NCBI GenBank assembly: GCA_903901915.1
Contig: CAIUSV010000019.1
Span: 1 to 64,000 of the forward strand
Length of the DNA stretch: 64,000 nucleotides
Source of the DNA: an uncultured Rhodospirillaceae bacterium
GTDB lineage: Bacteria; Pseudomonadota; Alphaproteobacteria; Rhodospirillales; Magnetospirillaceae
Reading direction: 5' to 3'
This document shows, piece after piece, positions 37,114 to 46,125 of the stretch. The notes under the pieces were generated by a model, which was not told the origin of the DNA, made no database searches, and saw only the letters and a program-made list of their open reading frames with translations. The stretch's first letter is position 1. Each line of letters starts with the position of its first letter. The translations under genes and the position numbers were made by a program.

Positions 37114-37988
37114 TTATACGACGCCGTCGCGGCCAGGACGGGCGGCACGTTCGGTCAGCAACGCCTGGAGGTAATCGGTTTCCCGGCGAGCCGCCATCGC
37201 CTTGTAGCCCCGGCGCTCCAGCGCCTCGCGCGCCGGCCGGTCGGCCGCCAGCCGACGGCAGGCTTCGGGCATGGCGGCGGCGGGAACGCCGGCAACCGCC
37301 TCGGCCAGATCGGGATCGATGGCGGTGGCATCGGACACCTCGGCAACCACCGCCTTGCGGTTGGCCAGCAGGTATGAGACCCGCACCACCTCGAACACCT
37401 GGGCGTCGTGCTTGTGCAGGTTGACCACCAGCTTGGCCCGGGCGATCAGGGCGTCCCGCTCGGCGCCATAGCAACCGAACACCGCCGCCACCTTGAGTCC
37501 GGCATCCTGAATCGCCTTAAGCGCGACACGGCGGCGTTCGGTGACGACGCCGTAGAACAGCACGTCGATGTCCTGGATCCTGGCCGGCTTGATGCGACTG
37601 AGTTCCGGCACCATGCCGATGGGCAGGAGATGGATGCGGCGCGCCAGCCCCATCGCCTTCAGACGGTCGATGTTGCGCGGGCTGTAATCCCAGATCTCGA
37701 AACGGGCGAAGGCATCCTTCAGCTGCGGTGCCCACTCGAACAGATGATCCTCGACCTGTTCCAGGTTGTAGAGCACCGTTTCGGGCGGCAACTGCGCCAG
37801 CACCGGCGGCGGCAGCAGATGGGCGCCCAGCACCACGTTGAGGGCGTCGGGCAGGAAGGTGTTGTGGGCGATGGCGGCGCGGTGGCCCAGGGCGATGAAG
37901 CCACAGCACAGGGTCTCTCGGCCACTTCGGCGAAGGCGGCGGCGTGCTTGTAGCCCGGCGGTTCAACGATGACGATCTGGACTCGCAT
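37114..37988 (-). pseudogene. glycosyltransferase, frameshifted near the N-terminus
   Basis: ATG 37988 opens MRVQIVIVEPPGYKHAAAF, but this frame leaves the family sequence at about 37915-37919. The rest of the protein (ETLCCGFIALGH, LPDALNVVLGAHLLPP, to the stop at 37114) continues in another frame. A coding strand reading GAGAGA where GAG would be expected fits a two-base AG insertion; removing it gives an intact 290-residue protein. The downstream part resembles glycosyltransferase-like proteins with a GT4-type C-terminal domain. It could be a real mutation or a sequencing error. Confidence 0.7.
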
Positions 37989-38075
37989 GACCGGCAGCCT
38001 AGCGTCGGGAAGGGGCCGTGGCAATCTTCGGTCCGATCGGGTAATAGTCGAACCCTCCCTTGCGAGGGTTCGTTG

Positions 38076-38654
38076 ATGATCACCATAGAGCCGACCGACA
38101 TCCCCGACGTTCGCCTGGTATCGACCCGCTGGCTGGCCGACGATCGCGGCATCTTTTCCGAGGTCTATAACCGCCCGCGCTGGCATGCCGCCGGCATCGT
38201 CGATGACTGGGTCCAGGACAATCAGGCCACATCCCACCGTGCCGGCACGGTGCGCGCCCTGCACTTCCAGCGGCCGCCCATGGCCCAGGCCAAGCTGATC
38301 CGGGTGTTGCGGGGCGCCATCTGGGATGTGGTCGTCGATATCCGCACCGGCTCGCCCTGGTTCGGCCGCTGGGTCGCCGCCGAACTGTCGGCGGCCAACC
38401 GGCGCCAGCTTTACGTTCCCACCGGTTTCGCCCATGGCTATTGCACCCTGGAGGACGATACCGAGGTGCTCTACAAGGTCGGCGCCGCCTATGCCGCCGA
38501 GACCGAAGGCGGCCTCGCCTGGGACGACCCTGATCTGGCGCTGCCCTGGCCGTTGCCGCCGACGGGGGTGGTGATCGCCGACCGGGACCGCCATCTGCCC
38601 CGTCTGGCCGAACTGGTGCCCTGCTTCGCCTACCGGTCCGGAGGGGGGCGATGA
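38076..38654 (+). CDS. rfbC: dTDP-4-dehydrorhamnose 3,5-epimerase
   Basis: The 192-residue cupin-type epimerase has DDRGIFSEVYN, the catalytic-histidine segment RALHFQRPPMAQAKLIRVL, and VPTGFAHGYCTLEDDTEVLYK. It makes dTDP-4-keto-L-rhamnose. ATG 38076 follows GAGGG at 38064-38068. It overlaps rfbB by four bases and opens an rfbCBDA operon, divergent from the broken glycosyltransferase with 87 bp between starts. Confidence 0.93.
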   Translation: MITIEPTDIPDVRLVSTRWLADDRGIFSEVYNRPRWHAAGIVDDWVQDNQATSHRAGTVRALHFQRPPMAQAKLIRVLRGAIWDVVVDIRTGSPWFGRWVAAELSAANRRQLYVPTGFAHGYCTLEDDTEVLYKVGAAYAAETEGGLAWDDPDLALPWPLPPTGVVIADRDRHLPRLAELVPCFAYRSGGGR

Positions 38655-39712
38655 GGATTCTGGTTACCGGTGGCGCCGGCTTCATCGGCTCGGCGGTGTG
38701 CCATCGCCTGCTGGACGGCGGCAGGCATCAGGTCATCAGCCTGGATCGCCTCGGCTATGCCGCCAATCCGCTGACGGTAGCCGGGTTGAACGCCCGTCAC
38801 GGCCACCTGCTGGAGCGGGCGGACATCGCCGATTCCCAGGCGGTAGCCGCCATCTTCGCCCGCCACCGCCCAGACCGGGTAATCCATCTTGCCGCCGAAT
38901 CCCATGTCGATCGTTCCATCGACGCCCCCGGCGGCTTCATAGAAACCAACATTGTCGGCACCTTCACCCTGCTGGAGGCGGCGCGGCGCTATTGGCAGGG
39001 GCTGGACGGGTCCGAGCGGAATTCGTTCCGCCTAGTTCACGTTTCCACCGACGAGGTGTTCGGGTCGCTGGGCGTCGAGGGCCGCTTCAACGAGGACAGC
39101 CGCTACGCCCCCAACTCACCCTATGCCGCCAGCAAGGCGGCGGCCGACCATCTGGCGCGGGCATGGCACGCCACCTACGGCCTGCCGGTGGTGGTGACCA
39201 ACTGTTCCAACAATTACGGCCCGCGCCAGTTTCCCGAAAAGCTGATTCCGTTGCTGATCCTCAACGCCGTCGCCGGACGTCGGCTGCCGATCTATGGCGA
39301 CGGCTTGCAGGTGCGCGACTGGCTGTTCGTCGAGGATCACGCCGACGCCCTGGTCGAGGTGGCGCTGCGGGCCGCCCCCGGCGCCGGCTACATGATCGGC
39401 GGCGACTGCCAGCGGACCAATCTGGACATGGTCCGGGCGATCTGCGCCGAACTTGACCGCCTTTTGCCCGGCTCGCCCCATCGCCCGCACGCCGGACTGA
39501 TCGCCCATGTCGCCGATCGTCCCGGTCACGATCGTCGTTACGCTACCGATTCAAGCCGCATCGGCCGGGAGTTGGGCTGGCGTCCGCGCGTGACGCTGGA
39601 AGACGGTCTGGCGCGGACGGTGCGCTGGTACCTGGACAATGATCCCTGGTGCGCCGCCTGCGGCGATGTCGCCGCCCGCCGCCAGGGCCTGGGGACGGAC
39701 GGGAATGGCTGA
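38651..39712 (+). CDS. rfbB: dTDP-glucose 4,6-dehydratase
   Basis: The 353-residue extended SDR shows TGGAGFIGS at the NAD site, HLAAESHVDRSID, VSTDEVFGS and the catalytic YAASKAAADHL (YxxxK), plus NCSNNYGPRQFPEKLIP, all diagnostic for RmlB. It converts dTDP-glucose to dTDP-4-keto-6-deoxyglucose. It overlaps rfbC by four and rfbD by eight bases. Confidence 0.95.
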   Translation: MRILVTGGAGFIGSAVCHRLLDGGRHQVISLDRLGYAANPLTVAGLNARHGHLLERADIADSQAVAAIFARHRPDRVIHLAAESHVDRSIDAPGGFIETNIVGTFTLLEAARRYWQGLDGSERNSFRLVHVSTDEVFGSLGVEGRFNEDSRYAPNSPYAASKAAADHLARAWHATYGLPVVVTNCSNNYGPRQFPEKLIPLLILNAVAGRRLPIYGDGLQVRDWLFVEDHADALVEVALRAAPGAGYMIGGDCQRTNLDMVRAICAELDRLLPGSPHRPHAGLIAHVADRPGHDRRYATDSSRIGRELGWRPRVTLEDGLARTVRWYLDNDPWCAACGDVAARRQGLGTDGNG

Positions 39713-40610
39713 GCCGCCGCCGGTACTGGCGGTGTTCGGTGCCGCCGGCCAGCTTGGCCGGGCGCTGGTCGAGGCGGGACCGCCACCCGGCTGGCGACTG
39801 GCCGGGTTCGACCGCGCCGCCGCCGACATCACCGATCGGGCCGCGGTAAAGCGGGCGTTGGCCGGAATCGGTGCCGGGGCAGTGATCAACGCCGCCGCCT
39901 TCACCGCCGTCGATCGCGCCGAAGCCGAGCCGGATGCAGCCTTCGCCGTCAACCGCGACGGCGCCGCCATCATCGCCGAAGCGGCGGCCACGGCCGGATT
40001 GGCGCTGATCCATGTTTCCACTGATTATGTCTTCGACGGAACCAAGACCTCGCCCTATGGCGAGGACGATGCCACCAACCCACTGTCGGTCTATGGCGCC
40101 AGCAAACTGGCGGGAGAACAGGCGGTACGGGCGGCGGGGCCGCGCCATCTGATCTTGCGGACCGCATGGGTGTTTTCGCCGTTCGGCGGTAACTTCGTCC
40201 GGACCATGGTCCGGCTGGCGGCAGAGCGGGATTTGGTACGGGTAGTTAATGATCAGCTTGGTGGGCCGACCTCGGCCGAAGCGCTGGCGCTGGCGGTGGT
40301 GGCGGTGGCGCCACGGCTGCTTGGTGCCCCATCCGGCGATTCCGCCTTCGGCACCTTTCACTGTTGCGGCGATCCGCCGCTGACATGGCACGATTTCGCC
40401 GCCGCCATCTTCGAGCGGCTGGGACGCGCCGGCGTCAAGGTGCCGGCGCTGGCGGCCATCACGTCCGCCGAGTATCCTGTGGCGGCGCGGCGCCCGGCCT
40501 ATTCGGTGCTGTCGGGCGAGAAGCTGGCGGCGGTGCATGGGGTGACCCCGCCGGCCTGGGGGCCGGGGTTGGACCGCTGCCTGTCGCGATTGCTGAAGGA
40601 GAAGGCATGA
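39705..40610 (+). CDS. rfbD: dTDP-4-dehydrorhamnose reductase
   Basis: The 301-residue SDR has [11 protein letters not shown] at the cofactor site, [24 protein letters not shown] and [12 protein letters not shown] with the catalytic Tyr/Lys, the RmlD pattern. It makes dTDP-L-rhamnose. ATG 39705, preceded by GGGA, overlaps rfbB; its stop overlaps rfbA (ATGA). Confidence 0.94.
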   Translation: MAEPPPVLAVFGAAGQLGRALVEAGPPPGWRLAGFDRAAADITDRAAVKRALAGIGAGAVINAAAFTAVDRAEAEPDAAFAVNRDGAAIIAEAAATAGLALIHVSTDYVFDGTKTSPYGEDDATNPLSVYGASKLAGEQAVRAAGPRHLILRTAWVFSPFGGNFVRTMVRLAAERDLVRVVNDQLGGPTSAEALALAVVAVAPRLLGAPSGDSAFGTFHCCGDPPLTWHDFAAAIFERLGRAGVKVPALAAITSAEYPVAARRPAYSVLSGEKLAAVHGVTPPAWGPGLDRCLSRLLKEKA

Positions 40611-41482
40611 AGGGCATCATCCTGGCCGGCGGAACCGGCTCGCGGCTGTTTCCCGCCACCCTGGCCATCAGCAAGCAGCTGCTGCCGGTCTATGACAAGC
40701 CGATGATCTATTATCCGTTGGCGACCCTGATGGCCGGCGGCATCCGCGATATCCTGATCATCAGCAGCCCGGCGGATCTGCCCGCCTTTCGCCGGCTGCT
40801 GGGCGACGGCGCGCGACTGGGGATGCGGTTCACCTATGCCGAGCAGGACCAGCCGCGCGGTCTGGCCGACGCCTTCCGGGTCGGACGCGATTTCATCGGC
40901 GACGATCCGGTGGCGCTGATTCTCGGCGACAACATGTTTCATGGTGAAGGCTTGGGCCAGACGCTGGCCGCCGCCGCCGGCAACACCGACCGGGGGGCCG
41001 TGGTATTTCCCTACCGCGTCGCCAATCCCCGGCGTTACGGCGTCATCGAGCTGGACGGAGAATCGCGGGCGCTGAGTATCGAGGAAAAGCCGGAACGGCC
41101 CAAATCCAATTGGGCGGTGACCGGGCTTTATTTCTACGATAACCAGGTGGTGGACCTTGCCGCCAGCCTGAAGCCCTCGCCACGCGGCGAGCTGGAGATT
41201 ACCGATCTCAACAATCTCTATATCGCCGCCGGCCGCTTGCTTGCCGTGCCGCTTGGCCGGGGTTACGCCTGGATGGACGCCGGCACCGAGGACGCCCTGC
41301 TTCAGGCCGGGCAATACGTCGCCGCCGTCGAGGCCCGCCAGGGCCTCAAGATCGCCTGCATCGAAGAGGTGGCGTGGCGCATGGGTTTCATCGACATCGA
41401 CCGGTTGGCCGAACTGGGCCGGTCGCTGGCAGCCAGCGCCTACGGCCAGTACCTGTTGACGCTGGCCGGCGAAGGCCGCTAG
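40607..41482 (+). CDS. rfbA: glucose-1-phosphate thymidylyltransferase
   Basis: The 291-residue nucleotidyltransferase begins [16 protein letters not shown] and has [25 protein letters not shown] and [20 protein letters not shown], diagnostic of RmlA. It makes dTDP-glucose, the first step of the rhamnose pathway, although its gene is last in the operon. AAGGAGAAGG precedes ATG 40607. Confidence 0.95.
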   Translation: MKGIILAGGTGSRLFPATLAISKQLLPVYDKPMIYYPLATLMAGGIRDILIISSPADLPAFRRLLGDGARLGMRFTYAEQDQPRGLADAFRVGRDFIGDDPVALILGDNMFHGEGLGQTLAAAAGNTDRGAVVFPYRVANPRRYGVIELDGESRALSIEEKPERPKSNWAVTGLYFYDNQVVDLAASLKPSPRGELEITDLNNLYIAAGRLLAVPLGRGYAWMDAGTEDALLQAGQYVAAVEARQGLKIACIEEVAWRMGFIDIDRLAELGRSLAASAYGQYLLTLAGEGR

Positions 41483-41568
41483 GCAGGTTTTTCCGCGCCG
41501 CAAGGGACAATGACCGGGATTTGCCGGGCCACACGGAAAAATATCCTTATAAAACAACAGTCAGCGGT

Positions 41569-41584
41569 TGGCATTGCTATTGCA
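41569..41584 (+). promoter_or_regulatory. sigma-54 (RpoN) promoter
   Basis: TGGCATTGCTATTGCA matches TGGCA-N6-TTGCA with exact -24 GG / -12 GC spacing; only two positions of the common TGGCACG-N4-TTGCA pattern differ. The start site would be about 41594, some 20 bases before the ATG of the next gene. A 6-bp stem (GGTAGG/CCTACC, 41587-41603) lies over the expected start region. Such promoters need an enhancer-binding activator. Confidence 0.7.
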
Positions 41585-41615
41585 TAGGTAGGGCTGTCCT
41601 ACCGTGAGGTGCGCA

Positions 41616-42659
41616 ATGTCCGTCTCAGCCGTCTCCCCCATACAGCCATCCGCCCTGCCGGATACGCTTGTGCCCCGGCTGGCGTCGGAAAACGCGACCA
41701 CGGCATCATCCCTGGATACCTCGTCCGAGCCCAGCCACCTTCACATGTTCGGCGCCGACGATGATTCACCGTCGTTCTGGGATCTGGTCGATGTCATCAA
41801 CCCGCTTCAGCACATTCCCCTGATCAACGACATCTACCGCGAGGCCACTGGCGACAAGATCGGCGTCGGCGCCCGGCTGGCGGGCGGCGCCCTCTTCGGC
41901 GGCCCCCTCGGCCTGCTTGGCGCCGCGTTCAACTGCGTGCTGGAGGAATCCACCGGCAAGGACGCCGGTGGCCACGTCCTTGCCCTATTCAAGGACGATA
42001 GCTCCACAGCATCGCCCACGGCGGTCGCGACCGCAACGGCACCCGCCGTCGCCGTTGCCGCCATCGACGATGCCGCTCCGTCGGTTGCTTCCGCCGCCTC
42101 CGCCGCTTCGACCCCGGTCGCCGCCGCCGCCAAGCCACTGGTGCTGGCGGATCTGGTGGGTGAGGGCGGACCGGCCGCCGCCGAGCCGCCGCCGCCCGCC
42201 ACGGCCGCTCCGGCTGCAGTCACCGTCGCCGCCGCCACCGCCACCGCCACCGCCACCGCCACCGCCACGCAGGCAACCACCCGGACCGCCGCCGACGGCA
42301 AGGCGATGCCGCTGTGGGGCAACCGCGAGCCTCGCTTCATGCCCCTGCCCGGGCGCAACACTCCCATGGCCACCCAGTCGCCGCCGGCGCTGGGGACGAC
42401 AACCTCGGGAACCGGCGCCCGCTCCAACATCCCGGTAACCGGGGCACGCCCCAATCATGCCATCATCACTCCGGCGGTAGCGCAACAGGTGGCGGCGGCC
42501 CAATCCGACGCCGCCGCGGCCTCGGGCTCCGCCGCCTCTCCCGGCTCCAAGGGGTTGGCGCCGACTCCGGGCGGTGATTGGTTCAGCGCCGCCATGATCG
42601 ACGGGCTGGAAAAATACCAGCGCGGCGCCCGCAACGGCCAGTCCGTTTCTGCGCCGTAA
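41616..42659 (+). CDS. conserved hypothetical protein with Ala/Pro/Thr-rich linker
   Basis: From ATG 41616, with GAGGT six bases upstream, the protein has 347 residues. An N-terminal module (about 45-125) contains LVDVINPLQHIPLINDIYRE and a glycine-rich GGALFGGPLGLLG segment; the middle is low-complexity Ala/Pro/Thr including a (AT)6 run; the C-terminus has GGDWFSAAMIDGLEKYQR. The family seems to recur in Rhodospirillales but has no function I can name. The sigma-54 promoter hints at a flagellar, nitrogen or envelope-stress regulon. It is monocistronic and convergent with yggS. Confidence 0.8.
   Translation: MSVSAVSPIQPSALPDTLVPRLASENATTASSLDTSSEPSHLHMFGADDDSPSFWDLVDVINPLQHIPLINDIYREATGDKIGVGARLAGGALFGGPLGLLGAAFNCVLEESTGKDAGGHVLALFKDDSSTASPTAVATATAPAVAVAAIDDAAPSVASAASAASTPVAAAAKPLVLADLVGEGGPAAAEPPPPATAAPAAVTVAAATATATATATATQATTRTAADGKAMPLWGNREPRFMPLPGRNTPMATQSPPALGTTTSGTGARSNIPVTGARPNHAIITPAVAQQVAAAQSDAAAASGSAASPGSKGLAPTPGGDWFSAAMIDGLEKYQRGARNGQSVSAP
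42234..42269 (+). repeat. six in-frame GCCACC hexamers
   Basis: Five perfect GCCACC units and one GCCACG are tandemly arranged and encode alternating Ala-Thr inside the hypothetical gene. Because the unit is six bases, copy-number change would alter linker length without shifting frame. Confidence 0.85.
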
Positions 42660-42688
42660 CGAACCTCCGGGGGATGGCCGGCGGCGAG

Positions 42689-43360
42689 TCAGGGGACGTC
42701 GCGGTGGCCGAAGATGGCGGTACCGACCCGCACATGGGTGGCCCCCAGGCCGACTGCCACGGCATAATCGCCGCTCATGCCCATACTGAGAACATCCAGT
42801 TGGTTGCGGCCGGCGATCTCGGCCAACAGGCGGAAATACGGCGCCGGATCGGCCTCGGCCGGGGGAATGCACATCAGTCCGACCAGCGGCAGGGCGTATT
42901 GCCGGCGACAGACGGCGATCAGGGCGTCGGCCTGATCGGGATCGATGCCGGCCTTCTGGGCCTCGCGGCCGATATTGACCTGGACCAGCACCCGGGGCCG
43001 CCGGCCGCTGCGAAGCATTTCCTCGGCGACGACGCGGGCCAGCTTGGGGCGGTCGATGGTCTCGATCACATCGAACAGCGCCACGGCGTCGCGAACCTTG
43101 TTGGTCTGCAACGGCCCGATCAGATGCAGTTCGAGGCCGGGGCAGGCCGCTTTAAGAGCGGGAAACTTGGCCGCCGCCTCCTGGACCCGGTTTTCCCCGA
43201 ACACCCGGTGGCCGGCGGCGATGGCCTCCTTCACCGCCTCGGCGGGATGGGTCTTGCTCACCGCCACCAGGGTGACGGCGTCGACGGCGCGCCCGGCGGC
43301 GACGGCCGCCTGGGCGATGTGGCTTCTGACGGCGGCAAGGCCGGCGGCGACATCTGACAC
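42689..43360 (-). CDS. yggS: pyridoxal-phosphate homeostasis protein, YggS family
   Basis: GTG 43360, with AGGGGAA upstream, gives 223 residues starting MSDVAAGLAAVR, a better fit to the family than longer in-frame starts. It is a single-domain alanine-racemase-like TIM barrel with VSKTHP (PLP lysine), FGENRVQEA, HLIGPLQTNK and SMGMSGDY. It binds PLP and buffers its level. It is divergent from the thiE-like gene by 32 bp. Confidence 0.92.
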   Translation of the reverse strand: MSDVAAGLAAVRSHIAQAAVAAGRAVDAVTLVAVSKTHPAEAVKEAIAAGHRVFGENRVQEAAAKFPALKAACPGLELHLIGPLQTNKVRDAVALFDVIETIDRPKLARVVAEEMLRSGRRPRVLVQVNIGREAQKAGIDPDQADALIAVCRRQYALPLVGLMCIPPAEADPAPYFRLLAEIAGRNQLDVLSMGMSGDYAVAVGLGATHVRVGTAIFGHRDVP

Positions 43361-43392
43361 GACGGCGGATTCCCCTGTATGCTGCTGAAACG

Positions 43393-43998
43393 ATGACTCT
43401 AGCACCCGCCGCCCCAAGCCTCAACGCGGTCCGCCCATGGCGCGGTCCGGCGCTGATACTGGTGACCGACGAGACCCGGCTGCGCGATCCGCTGGCGGCC
43501 ATGGGCCTTCTGCCGCCCGGCGCCGGGGTTCTGCTGCGCCATTACCAATCGCCGCAACGCCCGACTCTGGGACTGGCCGTCGCCGCCCTGGCCCGGCGGC
43601 GCCGTCTGACGCTGCTGGTGGCGGGCGACTGGCGGCTGGCGGCGCGGCTCGGCGCCAGCGGGCTGCATCTGCCCGAGGGACTGGCCCGTCACGGTGTGTT
43701 GGCTCCGGCGCTGGGCTGGGTGCGTCGCCGCCATCGGCTACTGCTGGTGGCCTGCCACTCTCCGGCGGCGCTGGGGCGGGCGGCGCGGCTGAGGGCCGAC
43801 GCGGCGCTGCTGTCGCCGGCGTTTCCCACCGCCAGCCATATCGGCGCGGCGGCGATCGGACCGCTACGCTTTGGCCTGTGGGCCAGACGCGCCCGCCTGC
43901 CGGTGTTGGCGTTGGGCGGCATCAACCGCCGTACCGTGGCGCGCTTGCCCAAAGGCGCCGTCGCCGGGCTGGCGGCGATCGGCGCGCTATCGGGCTGA
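43393..43998 (+). CDS. thiE: thiamine-phosphate synthase-like (ThiE/TenI) protein
   Basis: The 201-residue TIM-barrel protein shows LILVTDETRLRDP, GLHLPEG, LLSPAFPTASHIG and VLALGGIN, in the order expected for ThiE/TenI. The classical substrate-binding residues are only partly kept and the protein is basic and short, so it may be a TenI-like regulator or divergent enzyme. No other thiamine gene or riboswitch is nearby. It ends in a 12-base overlap with a convergent gene. Confidence 0.65.
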   Translation: MTLAPAAPSLNAVRPWRGPALILVTDETRLRDPLAAMGLLPPGAGVLLRHYQSPQRPTLGLAVAALARRRRLTLLVAGDWRLAARLGASGLHLPEGLARHGVLAPALGWVRRRHRLLLVACHSPAALGRAARLRADAALLSPAFPTASHIGAAAIGPLRFGLWARRARLPVLALGGINRRTVARLPKGAVAGLAAIGALSG

Positions 43999-46050
43999 GG
44001 CGAGATGGCGGCGCCAGACGGCGCGATACAGCCGTTCGAGATGCCGGGTCCAGCGCGGCGAGCGGCACAGCCGCGACGTCGCCACCGCCTCGCGGATCTC
44101 GCCCCGCCGCCGCCGCCAGCTCTCGACATCCCGCGCCACCGCCACCGCCTTGGCCACGTACCCGTCGGCCGAAGCGGCGATCAGCTCGTCCAGGCCGAGG
44201 GGATGCAGCATGGCGGCGGTCCAGCGCCCGACCATGCGCTCCCACGGCCACGTCACCACCGGCACCCCCATGGCCAACGCCTGAAATGACGTGGTCGAGC
44301 CGCTGAAGGGAAAGGTATCCAAGGCGATGTCCGCATCATTATAGCGGGCAAGCAGGCGGGCGGTATCGTCGCGCCCGGTGATGAACTCGACCCGATCGCC
44401 GTCGCCACCGATGGCGGCGAGGACGCGCCGGCGCAACTCGGCCGAGGCGTAGGCATCCAGGTATTTCAACACCAGACGGGCGTCGGGCAGGGCGGCCAGG
44501 ATGCGGCCCCACAGCCCCAATGCCGTCGCATTGATCTTGGCCGGATTGTTGAAGCAGCAGAACACCGGCGGCCCCCGGCGCGGCACGGCCGGTGGCGGCG
44601 GCAGGTCGGCCGGCGGATCGGCGAGGTAGAATTGCGGCAACCGCAACCGCCGTTCGCTGAAATACTCGCCGTCCGGGCGAGGCAGCAACCAGCGGTCGCC
44701 GATGATGTAGTCCATCTCGGCCAGACCGCTGGTGGCGACATCGTGCAGGCTGATCTGGACCGGGGCGGCGCGGCGGCCGCACACCGACAGCCGGTTGTCG
44801 TCGAACCGTCCGGCCAGGCAGACCAGGATGTCGATACCGTCGGCGCGGATTTGGCGGGCGATGGCCTCGTCGGACAGACCGGCGACGTCGTGCCAGCCGT
44901 CGGCCAGGGCGCGAAGTCTGTCGGTAACGGCGTCGCGGCGAACGCCGAGGGAATAAAGATGAATGGCGAAGGCGGCGCGGTCATGGTCGCGGATCACCGG
45001 CATCATGTTGCCGGCCACCGGGTGGTCGCGCAGATCCGACGACAGATAGCCGATGCGAATTCGCCCCCTCTCCCTCCCCCTCTCCTCCTCCCTTTCCCCC
45101 GAGGCGCCGAACCGGGCGGCGAAGTCCTGGTGAAGCCGGCGCAAATCCGCCGCGTCCAGATCATCGCGATAAACGGCGCAGCCCATGATATTGCGGTGGA
45201 TATAGGCGCTGGACTCGGGCTTTTCCGCCGCCAGCGCCGCCTGATAGCACGCCATCGCCTCGGCCGGCCGCCCCATCGCCTGAAGGGCGCGGCCAAGATT
45301 GGCGTGGGCCTCGGCGAAATCGGGCTGAAGGCGAAGGGCGGCGCGGAAAGCCCCGGCGGCCTCCTCGCCCCGGCCAGCCTCGCGCAGGGCGTTACCCAAA
45401 TTGAAATGGGCGATCGCCCGTTCCGGCGCCAGGGCGATGGCGCGGCGGTGGGCGGCGATCGCCTCGTCGAAGCGGCCAAGACCCTGTAGCGCGGTGGCGA
45501 GATTGCCGTGATGGTCGGCGGAGCCGGGGTCCAGCGCCACCGCGCGTTCCAACACCGCCACCGCCTCGACCACCCGTCCGGCATCGTTCAGCGCCACCCC
45601 CAGATTGGACAAGGCCTTGGGATAGGCGGGTTGCAGCGCCAGCGCCTGACGGTAGGCGGCGATGGCGGATTCGCCGTCGCCGCAATCCCTCAGGGCGTTG
45701 CCAAGATTATAATGAATGGCGGCGGCGCCGGGGGCGAGGGGCAGGGCGGCGCGGAACGCCGCCGCCGCCTCGGCCGATTGGCCCAGCGCTTGGCGGGCGT
45801 TCCCCAGATTGACCCAGCCACCGGCATCGCTGGGGGCCACCTGGACATAGCGCGACAGCAGCCGCACCGCCTCGGCGGTCTTACCGGTGATATAGGCGGT
45901 CATGCCGCCGAGGCGAAGCACTCGCGGATCGTCGGGCCGCCGCTTGGCCGCCTGGCGGTACAACGCCGCCGCCGCCGCCGTATCGCCAGCGCGAAGCCGG
46001 CCCTCGGCACGGCGCAGGATGTCGTCGATGTCGCCGGCTGGCGGGGTCAT
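43987..46050 (-). CDS. TPR-repeat GT41 glycosyltransferase (O-GlcNAc transferase-like)
   Basis: The 687-residue protein has about eight TPR repeats (residues 10-280, units such as AIHYNLGNALRDCGDGESAI) followed by a GT41 catalytic region with IGYLSSDLRDHPVAGN, DVATSGLAEMDYIIGD, FCCFNNPAKI and FPFSGSTTSFQALAMGVPVVT. Relatives glycosylate proteins or other acceptors from UDP-sugars in the cytosol. ATG 46050 is preceded by GAGATGAA; a TTG at 46074 is less likely. A paralogue with the same layout lies at 59321-61690. Confidence 0.85.
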   Translation of the reverse strand: MTPPAGDIDDILRRAEGRLRAGDTAAAAALYRQAAKRRPDDPRVLRLGGMTAYITGKTAEAVRLLSRYVQVAPSDAGGWVNLGNARQALGQSAEAAAAFRAALPLAPGAAAIHYNLGNALRDCGDGESAIAAYRQALALQPAYPKALSNLGVALNDAGRVVEAVAVLERAVALDPGSADHHGNLATALQGLGRFDEAIAAHRRAIALAPERAIAHFNLGNALREAGRGEEAAGAFRAALRLQPDFAEAHANLGRALQAMGRPAEAMACYQAALAAEKPESSAYIHRNIMGCAVYRDDLDAADLRRLHQDFAARFGASGEREEERGRERGRIRIGYLSSDLRDHPVAGNMMPVIRDHDRAAFAIHLYSLGVRRDAVTDRLRALADGWHDVAGLSDEAIARQIRADGIDILVCLAGRFDDNRLSVCGRRAAPVQISLHDVATSGLAEMDYIIGDRWLLPRPDGEYFSERRLRLPQFYLADPPADLPPPPAVPRRGPPVFCCFNNPAKINATALGLWGRILAALPDARLVLKYLDAYASAELRRRVLAAIGGDGDRVEFITGRDDTARLLARYNDADIALDTFPFSGSTTSFQALAMGVPVVTWPWERMVGRWTAAMLHPLGLDELIAASADGYVAKAVAVARDVESWRRRRGEIREAVATSRLCRSPRWTRHLERLYRAVWRRHLASAR

Positions 46051-46072
46051 GTTTTCATCTCGATACCCACAC

Positions 46073-46102
46073 AAAAAAAGAGGGCGGCCGAAGCCGCCCT
46101 CT
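46073..46102 (-). terminator. intrinsic terminator of the porin gene
   Basis: On the minus strand a 10-bp GC-rich stem (AGAGGGCGGC / GCCGCCCTCT) with a TTCG tetraloop is followed by a run of T, 24 bases after the porin stop. This is a textbook rho-independent terminator. It also lies just before the GT41 gene, insulating it from porin transcription. Confidence 0.9.
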
Positions 46103-46125
46103 CCTCAAAACGCACCAACCTTGGA

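Noticed and set aside
36098..41482. Possible genomic island inserted at tRNA-Ser, carrying glycan genes
   Set aside because: No integrase was seen and no second copy of the tRNA 3' end was noticed by eye in the window.
42234..42269. Short tandem repeats as a CRISPR array
   Set aside because: Units are six bases without spacers and lie in frame inside a gene; no cas genes are present.
43361..43392. TPP riboswitch before the thiE-like gene
   Set aside because: Only 32 bp separate the divergent starts, too short for the aptamer.
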